34,236 bases of DNA from a virus. Below are positions 16,244-23,440 of this stretch, in pieces. The notes beneath the pieces are model-generated. The model saw nothing but the letters and a program-made list of their open reading frames with translations. It was not told the DNA's origin and searched no databases. A program made the translations under genes and the position numbers. Positions within the stretch are counted from its first letter, which is position 1. Every line of letters begins with the position of its first letter. The stretch is taken from the IMG/VR virus record IMGVR_UViG_3300017688_000001, positions 1 to 34,236 of that record. One strand, written 5' to 3'.

Positions 16244-16693
16244 CTATCCAATTGCAGCTTCGGTTGAATCACTGACCGCCTGCCGCAGGATGCCAACATC
16301 AAACCCGGCGGTCTTGTAGCCTTCTAGAATAACGCTGTAGTAATAACAGCTTGGCAGCCCCAAGGGCCGGTTCTCGTTCATCAGGTAAACCATGGCTTTT
16401 GTCAGCCGTTTGCCGATGCGAACGGTGATGGTTTCTTTTCGATATAGAATCGGCCAGCCTTCGTAATGGTCCAGGGCGGATTCATCTTCCGGGGTGATTT
16501 CCCAGACCAGCACTGGCACCCGGCTGCCTTGTTGGGGTTTGATGGTGGCCACCGCGCCATCGTGGGGGCCTTTAAAGAGCAGTTGATAGCCGTCAAGGGT
16601 GAGCGTGTCAACCACCCGGGCAGTGGGGCAGCGTTTGCCCATTTGGGCTAGATTTAAGTTTGAGCCATAGGCCAGATACAATTTAGTCTTCAT
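16244..16693 (-). CDS. Gamma-glutamylcyclotransferase-like (AIG2/GGCT family) protein
   Basis: A 149-residue protein from the ATG at 16693, which has AGGAGG eight bases upstream; the open frame extends to 16738 inside the previous gene. The family's substrate loop YGSNLN is at residues 9-14, and the catalytic glutamate is probably in DHYEGWP near residue 75. Strands 'AVATIKPQ' and 'VPVLVWEI' fit the GGCT fold. Known members release a gamma-glutamyl group as 5-oxoproline or remove gamma-glutamyl protection (BtrG-type). Here it directly follows the amidoligase and shares its terminator, so it probably processes or reverses a bond formed by that enzyme. The substrate is unknown. Confidence 0.85.
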   Translation of the reverse strand: MKTKLYLAYGSNLNLAQMGKRCPTARVVDTLTLDGYQLLFKGPHDGAVATIKPQQGSRVPVLVWEITPEDESALDHYEGWPILYRKETITVRIGKRLTKAMVYLMNENRPLGLPSCYYYSVILEGYKTAGFDVGILRQAVSDSTEAAIG

Positions 16694-16724
16694 GTCTTTT
16701 TCCTCCTTTTGAACCGGGGGCAGC

Positions 16725-17624
16725 TCATGCCACCCCATACCGCCATGCTGCCGACCCGGTGAGGGCTGCGGTTAAGTGCTCGCGGCAGTTGGCAAACTCG
16801 CTGCCAATGAAGCCGATGCGGTTTAAGTAGGTTCGCATGGCAAACTTTTCATTTTCAACCTGGGGCTTTTTTGAAGAAGCACACTTTTGGGTTAAGGCCT
16901 GGTTGTTGATGGCCAGGGCTAAAACAATGTAGCTTCTGATTTTTCCGGCGTGGAGGATGCTGTTGAAGCCCCGTAACTCGACCGTGTGGTGGCCGGTAAA
17001 AAAGCTGTGCAGGTTCAGGAAATGGTAGCGGCTGTTATGGTAGTGAATCCGGCGGCTTTCGTTGTAGCCGTCGTACCAGATATCCTCAATTTCTGCCATG
17101 GTGGTGGGCTTTTGTTTTTTCAGCTTTTCAATCAGGATGCCGTCCATCTTTTTGCAGTAGCTCATCCGCTGGGGGGCAATCTCCAGAGCTTTGTAAAAAA
17201 GGTCGTTCTTGCTGGCAATGATGTTGATGAAGTTTCGGATGCTGCGGGGTGAGTGGTCTTTACCATCCAGATGGATGTGGATGCCGCAGGAGCTGTTGGT
17301 AAAGGCCCCGGCGCGTCTGAGCAGCCGTACCAACTCCTGCAGGGTCTTAATGTCCTCCCCGTAGGAAAGGATCGGGCTGACCAGCTCAACGCTGTAGTCT
17401 CTACCAGCGGCGACCCTGCGACCCTGTGATTTGCGCTGGCAGTTGATGCTGCCGTCGCTCATGAACTTCCACACCCGACCATCCGGGGCGGTGACCTTTT
17501 TGGTGTCGTAGTAGGTCCCGCCTTCTGCGTAGGTTCCGTTTAGGAAGCTGGCGGCAATCGCAGCGGCCTTTTCTCTGTTAATCCCGGTGAACTCAATTTC
17601 AATTCCGAATTTTGCTGTTAACAT
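16725..17624 (-). CDS. Amidoligase (COOH-NH2 ligase-type) family protein
   Basis: A 299-residue protein with the Amidoligase_2 landmarks: FGIEIEFTG at residues 6-14, YSVELVSP near 78, 'SSCGIHIHLDG' near 112, 'YHFLNLHSF' near 203 and 'HTVELRGFN' near 216. Members have a glutamine-synthetase-like fold and are predicted to join carboxyl and amino groups of peptides using ATP. The last 60 residues (with NEKFAMRTYLNRIGFIG and LTGSAA) form an extra module shared with the protein encoded at 17725-18435. AGGAG precedes the ATG, and a promoter-like 34-bp element lies about 45 bases upstream. Substrate is unknown; peptidoglycan peptide or a phage/host protein are candidates. Confidence 0.88.
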   Translation of the reverse strand: MLTAKFGIEIEFTGINREKAAAIAASFLNGTYAEGGTYYDTKKVTAPDGRVWKFMSDGSINCQRKSQGRRVAAGRDYSVELVSPILSYGEDIKTLQELVRLLRRAGAFTNSSCGIHIHLDGKDHSPRSIRNFINIIASKNDLFYKALEIAPQRMSYCKKMDGILIEKLKKQKPTTMAEIEDIWYDGYNESRRIHYHNSRYHFLNLHSFFTGHHTVELRGFNSILHAGKIRSYIVLALAINNQALTQKCASSKKPQVENEKFAMRTYLNRIGFIGSEFANCREHLTAALTGSAAWRYGVA

Positions 17625-17667
17625 CGTTTCGTACTCCTTTAAAATGCATTTGTTCCGTTTGTATGTA

Positions 17668-17701
17668 CATATATCACTCTAAACGACATTAATAGCAAGT
17701 C
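17668..17701 (-). promoter_or_regulatory. 34-bp promoter-like element, copy 1 (before amidoligase)
   Basis: On the minus strand GACTTGCT, 14 variable bases, then GAGTGATATATG. It fits a promoter with TTGCTA and GATATA 17 bases apart. The same conserved ends and spacing occur at 18913-18946. Confidence 0.6.
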
Positions 17702-17724
17702 AATTCGGAAGAAACACAAAAGAA

Positions 17725-18435
17725 TTACTCAGCATTTGCTTTTTTACCGCTTTTAAAAGCCGCACTGCCTGACAGCTTTGAAAGCAGAATCTTGCGGGTG
17801 GTTTTGTAGTCGTTCCCGATAAACCCCAATCGCAGCAGGAAGCAGCGGAAGGCGTACTTTTCATTATCGACGGCCTTGGCTGTAGCTGAGATGCGCTTTT
17901 GCGTTTTGGCCATCTCACAAATGGCGGCAATGAATTGGGTATAGGCCTGGACGGCTTCTGGTTCAGCATTCGCTTTGAACCAGGGGAAGGAAATGCTATT
18001 CTCGGACATCTCAACCGGTAGGGTTTCAATGCCAAGGGCTTTTTTAATCAACTCACCTTTGCCTTTGATCAGGTTTTCAAGGTTGGTCATGGCTTCATCG
18101 GTGAAGCCTTCCTTGGGCATTTCAATGGTAAGGACTTCATCGCTTTCGGTATCAGTTTGGATTTGGTTCTCAATTTCAGTTTGGTTTTCGGTTTGAATTT
18201 CTTCTTTTTCATAAGTGAATCCTCTTAGCCGCAGGTCTTCCAGTAAGGTATCAACCTCCGTATCGGTAGTCGTTTCAGCAATAATCAGGGTTCCTTGCTT
18301 ATCCACCTCAAAGCCCCCAATGATGTAGGCAAAGGATGGTACCCCTTGGTAGACGGGCTGAATCTGGAGGATTTCACCAATGGCTGCTACTAAGATTTTT
18401 CGATCGCAGTCGTTAAATTGGTATTGCATCGTCAT
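17725..18435 (-). CDS. 'Virulence-related' family protein of the amidoligase cassette
   Basis: A 236-residue acidic protein. The N-terminal 75 residues (NDCDRKILVAAIGEILQIQPVYQG...YIIGGFEV) form a small alpha-beta domain, then comes a Glu/Thr/Gln-rich linker, then a domain with 'MPKEGFTDEAMTNLENLIKGKGELIKKALG' (about residues 109-140) and 'ISFPWF'. The last 55 residues (DNEKYAFRCFLLRLGFIG, LSGSAAFKSG) closely match the C-terminus of the neighbouring amidoligase. From memory, proteins of this layout are annotated as 'virulence-related protein' in Bacillota prophages without a known activity. It overlaps the DUF4314 gene by ATGA. Most likely it works with the amidoligase, through the shared module. 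Confidence 0.72.
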   Translation of the reverse strand: MTMQYQFNDCDRKILVAAIGEILQIQPVYQGVPSFAYIIGGFEVDKQGTLIIAETTTDTEVDTLLEDLRLRGFTYEKEEIQTENQTEIENQIQTDTESDEVLTIEMPKEGFTDEAMTNLENLIKGKGELIKKALGIETLPVEMSENSISFPWFKANAEPEAVQAYTQFIAAICEMAKTQKRISATAKAVDNEKYAFRCFLLRLGFIGNDYKTTRKILLSKLSGSAAFKSGKKANAE

Positions 18436-18671
18436 GGTCTTTCACCTTGCTTTTCATTTTCGCTGCTGTTTTCAATCATCACCCAGCGATCTACCCCGGG
18501 GATTAACCCGAGGCGACTCCCTGAGTCCCATATAACGTGGATGGTTCCAATGTCGTCGATGCAATCGACAGTGCCAGTCGCCCCTTCGCCAGGATCCGAG
18601 TAGGGGTCATTCATGTAAATCAGCCGAACCCGATCGCCTTTTTTGACATTTGTTAAGTTTCGAAGTTTCAT
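18432..18671 (-). CDS. DUF4314 family protein
   Basis: A 79-residue small beta-barrel protein. The pattern 'GDRVRLIYMNDPYSDPGEGATGTV' followed by 'DDIGTIHVIWDSGSRLGLIPG' is the DUF4314 signature. It is common in Bacillota phages and mobile elements, often near amidoligase genes, and its function is unknown. Overlaps at both ends (ATGA at the start and at the end) place it in a coupled three-gene unit with the 84-residue protein and the virulence-related family protein. Confidence 0.8.
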   Translation of the reverse strand: MKLRNLTNVKKGDRVRLIYMNDPYSDPGEGATGTVDCIDDIGTIHVIWDSGSRLGLIPGVDRWVMIENSSENEKQGERP

Positions 18672-18877
18672 TTTTTTCCGCCGCTTTTCTTTTTACCGTC
18701 GAGAACCAGCTCAAAGTGCTTTTCATCTATCAGCCCTTGCAGTTCTGTGGGTCCGTAGATTAACACTTCATCACCATTTTCGCTCGTGTCCGCAAGAACA
18801 ATGTCTTTTCCGAAGCGGCCGACCACCTCGTAGACTTTCTTTCCGTTTCCAATTGTAAATAATGTACCTTTTTTCAT
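18668..18877 (-). CDS. Small hypothetical protein, first gene of the amidoligase cassette
   Basis: A 69-residue protein from the ATG at 18877, which has AAAGGAG eight bases upstream; the longer frame to 18922 runs into the promoter-like element. It has beta strands (GTLFTIGNGKKVYEVVGRFG, DIVLADTSENGDEVLIYG) and a Lys-rich end. No family recognised. A promoter-like element lies about 40 bases upstream, and the stop overlaps the next start. Confidence 0.65.
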   Translation of the reverse strand: MKKGTLFTIGNGKKVYEVVGRFGKDIVLADTSENGDEVLIYGPTELQGLIDEKHFELVLDGKKKSGGKK

Positions 18878-18912
18878 GATTTTTTCTCCTTTAAATGTAG
18901 TTTTGTTGTGTC

Positions 18913-18946
18913 CATATATCACTCAAAAGGTGCTAATAAGCAAGTC
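18913..18946 (-). promoter_or_regulatory. 34-bp promoter-like element, copy 2 (before the cassette's first gene)
   Basis: On the minus strand GACTTGCT, 14 variable bases, then GAGTGATATATG, identical in conserved ends and spacing to 17668-17701. TTGCTT and GATATA are 17 bases apart. Confidence 0.6.
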
Positions 18947-18968
18947 GTATTTGACAAAGTTGATGGGT

Positions 18969-20207
18969 TTATTCGACTGGTAAAAGTTCGGAATAAGGAA
19001 TCATCTTACCATTTCGGATGACTGAGATTCCATCATCGTAACCAATGGTTTCAGCATAGCGCTTAACAATCACATCGCAGTATTTGGGATCCAATTCCGA
19101 GGTATAACAAACCCGGCCCATCTGCTCGCAGGCGATCAGGGTACTGCCGCTGCCACCAAAAGAGTCCAGGACAATGTCGCCTTCTTTACTGGAGTTGCCG
19201 ATAAAGTAGCCACAGAGACCGACGGGCTTCATGGTGGGGTGCTCCCCGTTTCGCAGGGGTTTGTCAAACCGCACCAGGGTGGTTTGCTTTCGATCGCCAT
19301 ACCAGGCGTGGCCAGCGCCATCCTTCCAGCCGTAAAGAACCGGTTCGTGCTGCCATTGGTAATCCTGCCGGCCCATCACCAGGGAGTTCTTCACCCAGAC
19401 CAGGCATTGCCGCAGCACATAGCCGGCTTCTTTAAAGGCGGTTCTGAAATTGTAGCCTTCACTATCGGCGTGGAAAACATAAATCGGGGCACCTTTTTTC
19501 GACTGTTCAAACATTCGTTCAAAGGCAGCTGTTAAAAACTCCAGGAAGGCTGCATCGCCAAGCTTGTCATTTTGAATCTTGAGCTTCTCTTTGGTGCCAC
19601 CTTGATAGTCGACGTTATACGGGGGGTCCGTTAGAATGAGGTCAGCCAGCTGGCCATCCATCAGGGTATCCATATCTTCCTTAACTGTGGAATCCCCACA
19701 GATCAACCGGTGTTTTCCCAGGTGCCAAACATCACCGGTTTGGGTCATCGGGGTGGTGATCTCATCCAAAGCCTGATCGGGATCAAAGTCATCCTCCTGG
19801 GCATCGGGTTCGCCAAAGAGTTCATTGATCTCGGCCAGATCAAAACCAGTCAGTGAAAGATCAAAGCCGCTATCATCAAGATCTTTTAGTAGATCTGTTA
19901 ACAGCGGCATATCCCAATCTCCGGAAACCTTATTCAGGGCAACATTTAAAGCCTTTTCTTTTTCATCATCCATATCCACAACCACACAATCCACTTCTTT
20001 TTCGCCCAGCTGGGTTAACACCTTAAAGCGCTGGTGGCCCCCGACGATGTTACCAGTGCGCTGGTTCCAGATGACAGGTTCGACGTAGCCGAATTCCTTA
20101 ATGGAGCGCTTGAGTTTTTCATACTCCGCATCACCGGGTTTAAGATTTTTCCGGGGATTATATTTTGCATGTTTTATTTTCTTAATAGGTATTTTTTGTA
20201 GTTCCAA
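18969..20207 (-). CDS. ParB-like domain fused to DNA methyltransferase (N4/N6, beta-type)
   Basis: The best start is a TTG at 20207 with AGGAGG six bases upstream; the frame opens at 20234, inside the small terminase gene. It gives 412 residues. Residues 1-90 are a ParB/Srx-type domain (YNPRKN, 'FGYVEPVIWN', GGHQRF). After an acidic linker comes the methylase: DPPYNVDYQGG (motif IV, about residue 195) and later 'VLDSFGGSGSTLIACEQMGR' (motif I), so the permuted beta order. It transfers methyl from SAM to exocyclic amino groups of DNA. Such fusions are very common beside small terminases in Bacillota phages and probably protect phage DNA from host restriction; the target sequence is unknown. 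Confidence 0.92.
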   Translation of the reverse strand: MELQKIPIKKIKHAKYNPRKNLKPGDAEYEKLKRSIKEFGYVEPVIWNQRTGNIVGGHQRFKVLTQLGEKEVDCVVVDMDDEKEKALNVALNKVSGDWDMPLLTDLLKDLDDSGFDLSLTGFDLAEINELFGEPDAQEDDFDPDQALDEITTPMTQTGDVWHLGKHRLICGDSTVKEDMDTLMDGQLADLILTDPPYNVDYQGGTKEKLKIQNDKLGDAAFLEFLTAAFERMFEQSKKGAPIYVFHADSEGYNFRTAFKEAGYVLRQCLVWVKNSLVMGRQDYQWQHEPVLYGWKDGAGHAWYGDRKQTTLVRFDKPLRNGEHPTMKPVGLCGYFIGNSSKEGDIVLDSFGGSGSTLIACEQMGRVCYTSELDPKYCDVIVKRYAETIGYDDGISVIRNGKMIPYSELLPVE

Positions 20208-20223
20208 TAGGATCCTCCTAATT

Positions 20224-20766
20224 CTATTCGCCACGTCGGGCCGTCAGCAGCCGTTCCATCACATCATCGTGAGGGTTACTGCCTTTAAATTCTTGGGCAC
20301 AGTTTTCTTTTACCACCTGATAGATTTGATACCAGAGGTTGTTTGACAATTTCATAAAGCTTTGCGACATGGCTACGAAAGGAGATGGAATCGCATTGCC
20401 GGTGGTGGGGTGCTTGGCCAGAAAGCCAAACTCAGTAATTGATTCTTCACACTGAATCCAACGGGACACCGCCATGGCATACTGCTCGATTAATTGCGCT
20501 GAAACGTGTTGGGCGCAGCCCCGTTCGGCCAGCCATTGCCAGGTAATTTCATAAATGTCAGCCGCCATCAGCGGCTTGCCATTTTTCTGGGTGGCGCTGA
20601 GATATTCTTTAGGTGGCGGCATGTCCTGGCCTTCCAGCATGGCGGTGTCAGAAAATTCCAATACCGTCAGTTTACGTTTACCAGGGTTACCGTCCATCAG
20701 TTTATCCACTAATGCTTTCTTCTTTTTTCCGGCTCCAACTCGGGAACCGCCGTGACCGTTGGCCAT
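20224..20766 (-). CDS. terS: Terminase small subunit (P27-like family)
   Basis: A 180-residue protein starting MANGHGGSRVGAGKKKK, with 'MDGNPGKRKL' near residue 25 and a helical C-terminal half (EITWQWLAERG...LIEQYAMAVSRWIQCEE), the standard layout of P27-family small terminases. It recognises the packaging site and hands DNA to the large subunit. It lies between the HNH nuclease/cos candidate region and the methyltransferase, whose start it overlaps through that gene's upstream extension. Confidence 0.9.
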   Translation of the reverse strand: MANGHGGSRVGAGKKKKALVDKLMDGNPGKRKLTVLEFSDTAMLEGQDMPPPKEYLSATQKNGKPLMAADIYEITWQWLAERGCAQHVSAQLIEQYAMAVSRWIQCEESITEFGFLAKHPTTGNAIPSPFVAMSQSFMKLSNNLWYQIYQVVKENCAQEFKGSNPHDDVMERLLTARRGE

Positions 20767-20875
20767 CTGAATACACCGTCCTTTCTTTGCTTTTTCCTAT
20801 ATGGCCTCTTGAAATTGCGACTTTTCGCACGTGCCCCCCTACCCGTTGCATTTGCAACACGTTTTAGCGATTTGA
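20767..20875. other. Candidate cos (packaging) region
   Basis: This 109-base gap between the HNH and small terminase genes contains a perfect GCACGTGC palindrome (20827-20834) next to a run of six C/G (20834-20839), and a GTTGC/GCAAC hairpin (about 20844-20857). HNH-type packaging nucleases adjoin cos sites in many HK97-like phages. The gap is therefore the best place to look for cos, but the cut position cannot be read from sequence alone. Confidence 0.4.
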
Positions 20876-21229
20876 CTACCCCCACCGGCCACCTTCTCGA
20901 GCCGTGATGGTAGAGTGACAGCTGCTGCACAACGCCATCAGGTTCTTTTCATCGTGGGTACCACCCTTAGACAACGGTTTGATATGATGAACTTCCTGGG
21001 CTGGGGTCAGCCTTCCTTTTTTCAAACACATCTCACAAAGGGAATTGTTTCTAATGTAACGATCGCGGATGCGTTTCCAGGACCAGCCATAGCGTTTCCG
21101 GGTCTCTGGGTCACGCTGATATTTATTGTAATGTTGTTCCGATAATTTCTGGTGTTCCTCGCAGAACCGGCCATTGGTTAGTTCTTTACAACCGGGGTAG
21201 CTGCAGGGACGCTTAGGTTTTCTCGGCAT
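20876..21229 (-). CDS. HNH endonuclease (packaging-associated)
   Basis: A 117-residue protein from the ATG at 21229, with GAGGTG upstream (a GTG at 21238 is also in frame). Features in order: a basic N-terminus with Cys pairs (CSYPGC, CEEH), a helix around 'YGWSWKRIRDRYIRNN', the zinc-binding CEMC, the catalytic 'EVHHIKPLSKGGTHDEKNLMALCSSCHS', i.e. HH, N and CxxC of the HNH fold. Its position next to the small terminase is typical of HNH proteins that help terminase cut cos DNA. It is unrelated in detail to the HNH frame inside the polymerase intein. Confidence 0.92.
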   Translation of the reverse strand: MPRKPKRPCSYPGCKELTNGRFCEEHQKLSEQHYNKYQRDPETRKRYGWSWKRIRDRYIRNNSLCEMCLKKGRLTPAQEVHHIKPLSKGGTHDEKNLMALCSSCHSTITAREGGRWG

Positions 21230-21255
21230 AATGTTCACCTCGTTTTGGGCATAAG

Positions 21256-21287
21256 AAAAGCCACCATGAGATTTCTCCCGTGGTGGC
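21256..21287 (-). terminator. Terminator-like hairpin in the late leader
   Basis: A seven-base perfect stem GCCACCA/TGGTGGC with a 14-base loop is followed by TTTTCTT on the minus strand. It lies only about 20 bases after the predicted start of the transcript from the promoter at 21313-21340, so it could act as an attenuator of the late operon as well as ending early transcripts. Confidence 0.65.
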
Positions 21288-21312
21288 CTGTGCCTACTTT
21301 TTTCACAATACC

Positions 21313-21340
21313 ATTATACCACATTGGGTATTAACATCAA
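21313..21340 (-). promoter_or_regulatory. Candidate late promoter
   Basis: On the minus strand TTGATG (21340-21335) and TATAAT (21318-21313) are 16 bases apart, with TGG just before the -10 (extended -10). It lies between the ArpU-like regulator gene and the HNH/terminase genes, where late promoters of such phages are expected. Confidence 0.6.
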
Positions 21341-21347
21341 CTCTCAT

Positions 21348-21764
21348 TTACTCTCCACTTTCGTTGACGACGATTTTCTTTAAAGCTCGATCACGCATTC
21401 GATAGGTGTGCTGGATGCTAAAGCCCATCTTGATGGCTATTTCCTCCCAGGTACAACCGCAAAGGAATCGAAGCTCAAGCAAAGTCTGAAATTCCTTATT
21501 GTCCACAGCTTTAATGCTGGCAACAATCCGCCGCTTGATGTCGATCAACTGATGAATGTCCCGGTCAATTTCTATTTGAAGGTCAACGATCTTTGCAACG
21601 GTATCCGCCATCGAAGAAATGCTCTGGTTGGGGCTGCGGGGCATATCGCTGATGGTAGCGGTGCATTTTGTCGCCAGTTCATTTAAAGAATTAATCTGTT
21701 CCAGTTTACTGTCGATGCGAAGATCCAACCGGTAAGCTTGGCTTAAAAAATCCAAAGCGGTCAT
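21348..21764 (-). CDS. ArpU/DUF1492-like late transcription regulator
   Basis: A 138-residue helical protein from the ATG at 21764 (GGAGGAGG upstream). Residues about 1-90 are coiled, with 'IVDLQIEIDRDIHQLIDIKRRIVASI'. The C-terminal part, 'LLELRFLCGCTWEEIAIKMGFSIQHTYRMRDRALKKI', is a sigma-70 region 4-like helix-turn-helix. This layout is that of the DUF1492/ArpU-type regulators that end the early region and switch on late genes in many Bacillota phages. Its gene lies immediately before the late promoter candidate. Confidence 0.75.
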   Translation of the reverse strand: MTALDFLSQAYRLDLRIDSKLEQINSLNELATKCTATISDMPRSPNQSISSMADTVAKIVDLQIEIDRDIHQLIDIKRRIVASIKAVDNKEFQTLLELRFLCGCTWEEIAIKMGFSIQHTYRMRDRALKKIVVNESGE

Positions 21765-21765
21765 C

Positions 21766-22032
21766 TCAGCCCTCCTCCATTTCACAAACCTTTTTTAACA
21801 GAACCTCGCCATCCAGGGAGGAGAGCATCTCAAACCATCCAGACCGAAAGAAGCGCTCAGCAGCATCTCGTTCATTCTCATTTTTGATAACTTTATCTCG
21901 CAGCGTATTTTGTTGAGGATCGTTATCAAGCTCTGGTGTGTGGGGATGATGCTTCAAAAATCGAATTGCTTTTCGGTAGTCTTTAACTGCCTGAATAATA
22001 AGCGCATTGACTAAACTTTGATAGGGTTCCAT
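21766..22032 (-). CDS. Hypothetical helical protein
   Basis: An 88-residue protein starting MEPYQSLVNALIIQAVKDYRKAI, with 'ERDAAERFFRSGWFEMLSSLDGEVLLKKV' in the C-terminal half (about residues 55-83). I recall similar small proteins before ArpU-like regulators in Bacillota phages, with no assigned function. GGAGGT precedes the ATG, and the stop lies next to the next gene's start. Confidence 0.65.
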   Translation of the reverse strand: MEPYQSLVNALIIQAVKDYRKAIRFLKHHPHTPELDNDPQQNTLRDKVIKNENERDAAERFFRSGWFEMLSSLDGEVLLKKVCEMEEG

Positions 22033-22078
22033 AATCGTACCTCCGAATAATAGTTTCCTCGGATTGTCATTGATTGTC

Positions 22079-23440
22079 TCAGATTTTCAGATCAGCTTTC
22101 ACTGCATCAATCAGTGATTGCTGTGTCAGGTTCTTTTCAGATAGGGCTTTTAAGATCTGCTCGTCAATGGTGCCTTTTGTGATAAGGTGTAGGATGATCA
22201 CGGTTTTGCTGCTTTGACCCTGACGCCATAGGCGGGCGTTGGTCTGCTGATACAGTTCAAGAGACCAGGTCAGTCCGAACCAGATCAGGGTTGATCCACC
22301 AGACTGCAGATTCAGGCCATGCCCAGCCGAAGCCGGATGGATCACGGCGATCGGAATTTTTCCGGCGTTCCAATCAGCGATGTCCTGGCTGGATTTGATC
22401 TCCCTGACGGTAAATCGTTTTTTGATGCGGTTAAGGTCATGCTTAAACCAGTAGGCCACCAGTACCGGCTTTTCATTGGCTGCTTCGATTAAATCCTCCA
22501 AAGCGTCCAGCTTCCTGTCGTGGAATTTGATGGTATCGCCATTATCAGAATAAATGGCTCCATTGGCCAGCTGGCAAAGCTTCCCGGTAAGAGAAGCGGC
22601 ATTTGCTGCAGTCACATCGCCATCTGGGAGCTGCAATATCAAATCCCGTTTTAGTTCATCGTATCGGATCCGCTCGTCATCAGAGAGCTGCACTTCATAT
22701 TGGGATGAGACCAGTTCTGGCATTTGCAAGTGATCCGTCGATTTCATAGAAATTGTAATATCGGCGATTCTGGAATAGATCGCTTCTTCGGCATCGGGTA
22801 ATGGTTTATAGGAAAAAATGACCTGGCCATTACGCTTGTCTGGCTTAAAATAGCTGGAGCGGTACTGGCCAATGAACCTGCCGAGACGTTCGCCTAAGTC
22901 AAGCAGTCTAAATTCGGCGAATAAATCCATCAGACCGTTAGCACTTGGTGTACCAGTTAGACCGATGATACGTTTCACCTTGGGTCTGGCTTTCAAAAGT
23001 GCACGGAAGCGTTTTGATTGGTGATTTTTGAATGATGATAATTCATCTATGACAAGCAAATCGAATGTAAAGGGAACACCACTTTTTTCAATTAGCCACT
23101 GCACATTTTCACGGTTAATGATATAAATGTCAGCTTTTCTACTTAATGCAGCCAGTCTCTCTGGTTCCGTGCCGATTGCAATCGAATACTGCAGTTTCTG
23201 CAGATGCTCCCAGCGATGTATTTCATTTGCCCAGACGCTTCCTACTCGTAACGGGCATACCACCAACACACGCTGCACCTCAAAAGAATCAAACAGTAAC
23301 TCGTTGATTGCCGTGAGGGAGGTAACGGTCTTTCCAAGTCCGCAATCCAAAAAAATGGCTGCTACTGGATGTTCAATAATAAATTGGGCACTGAATTTTT
23401 GATATCTATGCAAATCATTCTTTTTTAACAAAGCTTCCAA
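22079..23440 (-). CDS. SNF2-like DEAD/DEAH-box helicase
   Basis: About 453 residues. The best start is a TTG at 23440 with AAGG six bases upstream; the frame extends to 23488 but overlaps the zinc-finger gene. Motifs: Q-like 'LHRYQKFSAQF', Walker A FLDCGLGKT (near residue 35), DEAH-type motif II VIDELSSFK, motif III GLTGTPSANG, then motif V 'HPASAGHGLNLQSGG' and motif VI 'NARLWRQGQ'. This two-domain SNF2 form without accessory domains is standard in Bacillota phage replication modules, after VapE and VRR-NUC. It probably remodels DNA-protein complexes or drives branch migration during replication. Confidence 0.9.
   Translation of the reverse strand: MEALLKKNDLHRYQKFSAQFIIEHPVAAIFLDCGLGKTVTSLTAINELLFDSFEVQRVLVVCPLRVGSVWANEIHRWEHLQKLQYSIAIGTEPERLAALSRKADIYIINRENVQWLIEKSGVPFTFDLLVIDELSSFKNHQSKRFRALLKARPKVKRIIGLTGTPSANGLMDLFAEFRLLDLGERLGRFIGQYRSSYFKPDKRNGQVIFSYKPLPDAEEAIYSRIADITISMKSTDHLQMPELVSSQYEVQLSDDERIRYDELKRDLILQLPDGDVTAANAASLTGKLCQLANGAIYSDNGDTIKFHDRKLDALEDLIEAANEKPVLVAYWFKHDLNRIKKRFTVREIKSSQDIADWNAGKIPIAVIHPASAGHGLNLQSGGSTLIWFGLTWSLELYQQTNARLWRQGQSSKTVIILHLITKGTIDEQILKALSEKNLTQQSLIDAVKADLKI

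Noticed and set aside
20709-20930. 73-codon basic frame spanning the HNH-terS gap
   Set aside because: It overlaps both well-supported neighbours, has no clear ribosome site, and its Arg/Lys-rich content looks like out-of-frame reading of the candidate cos region.
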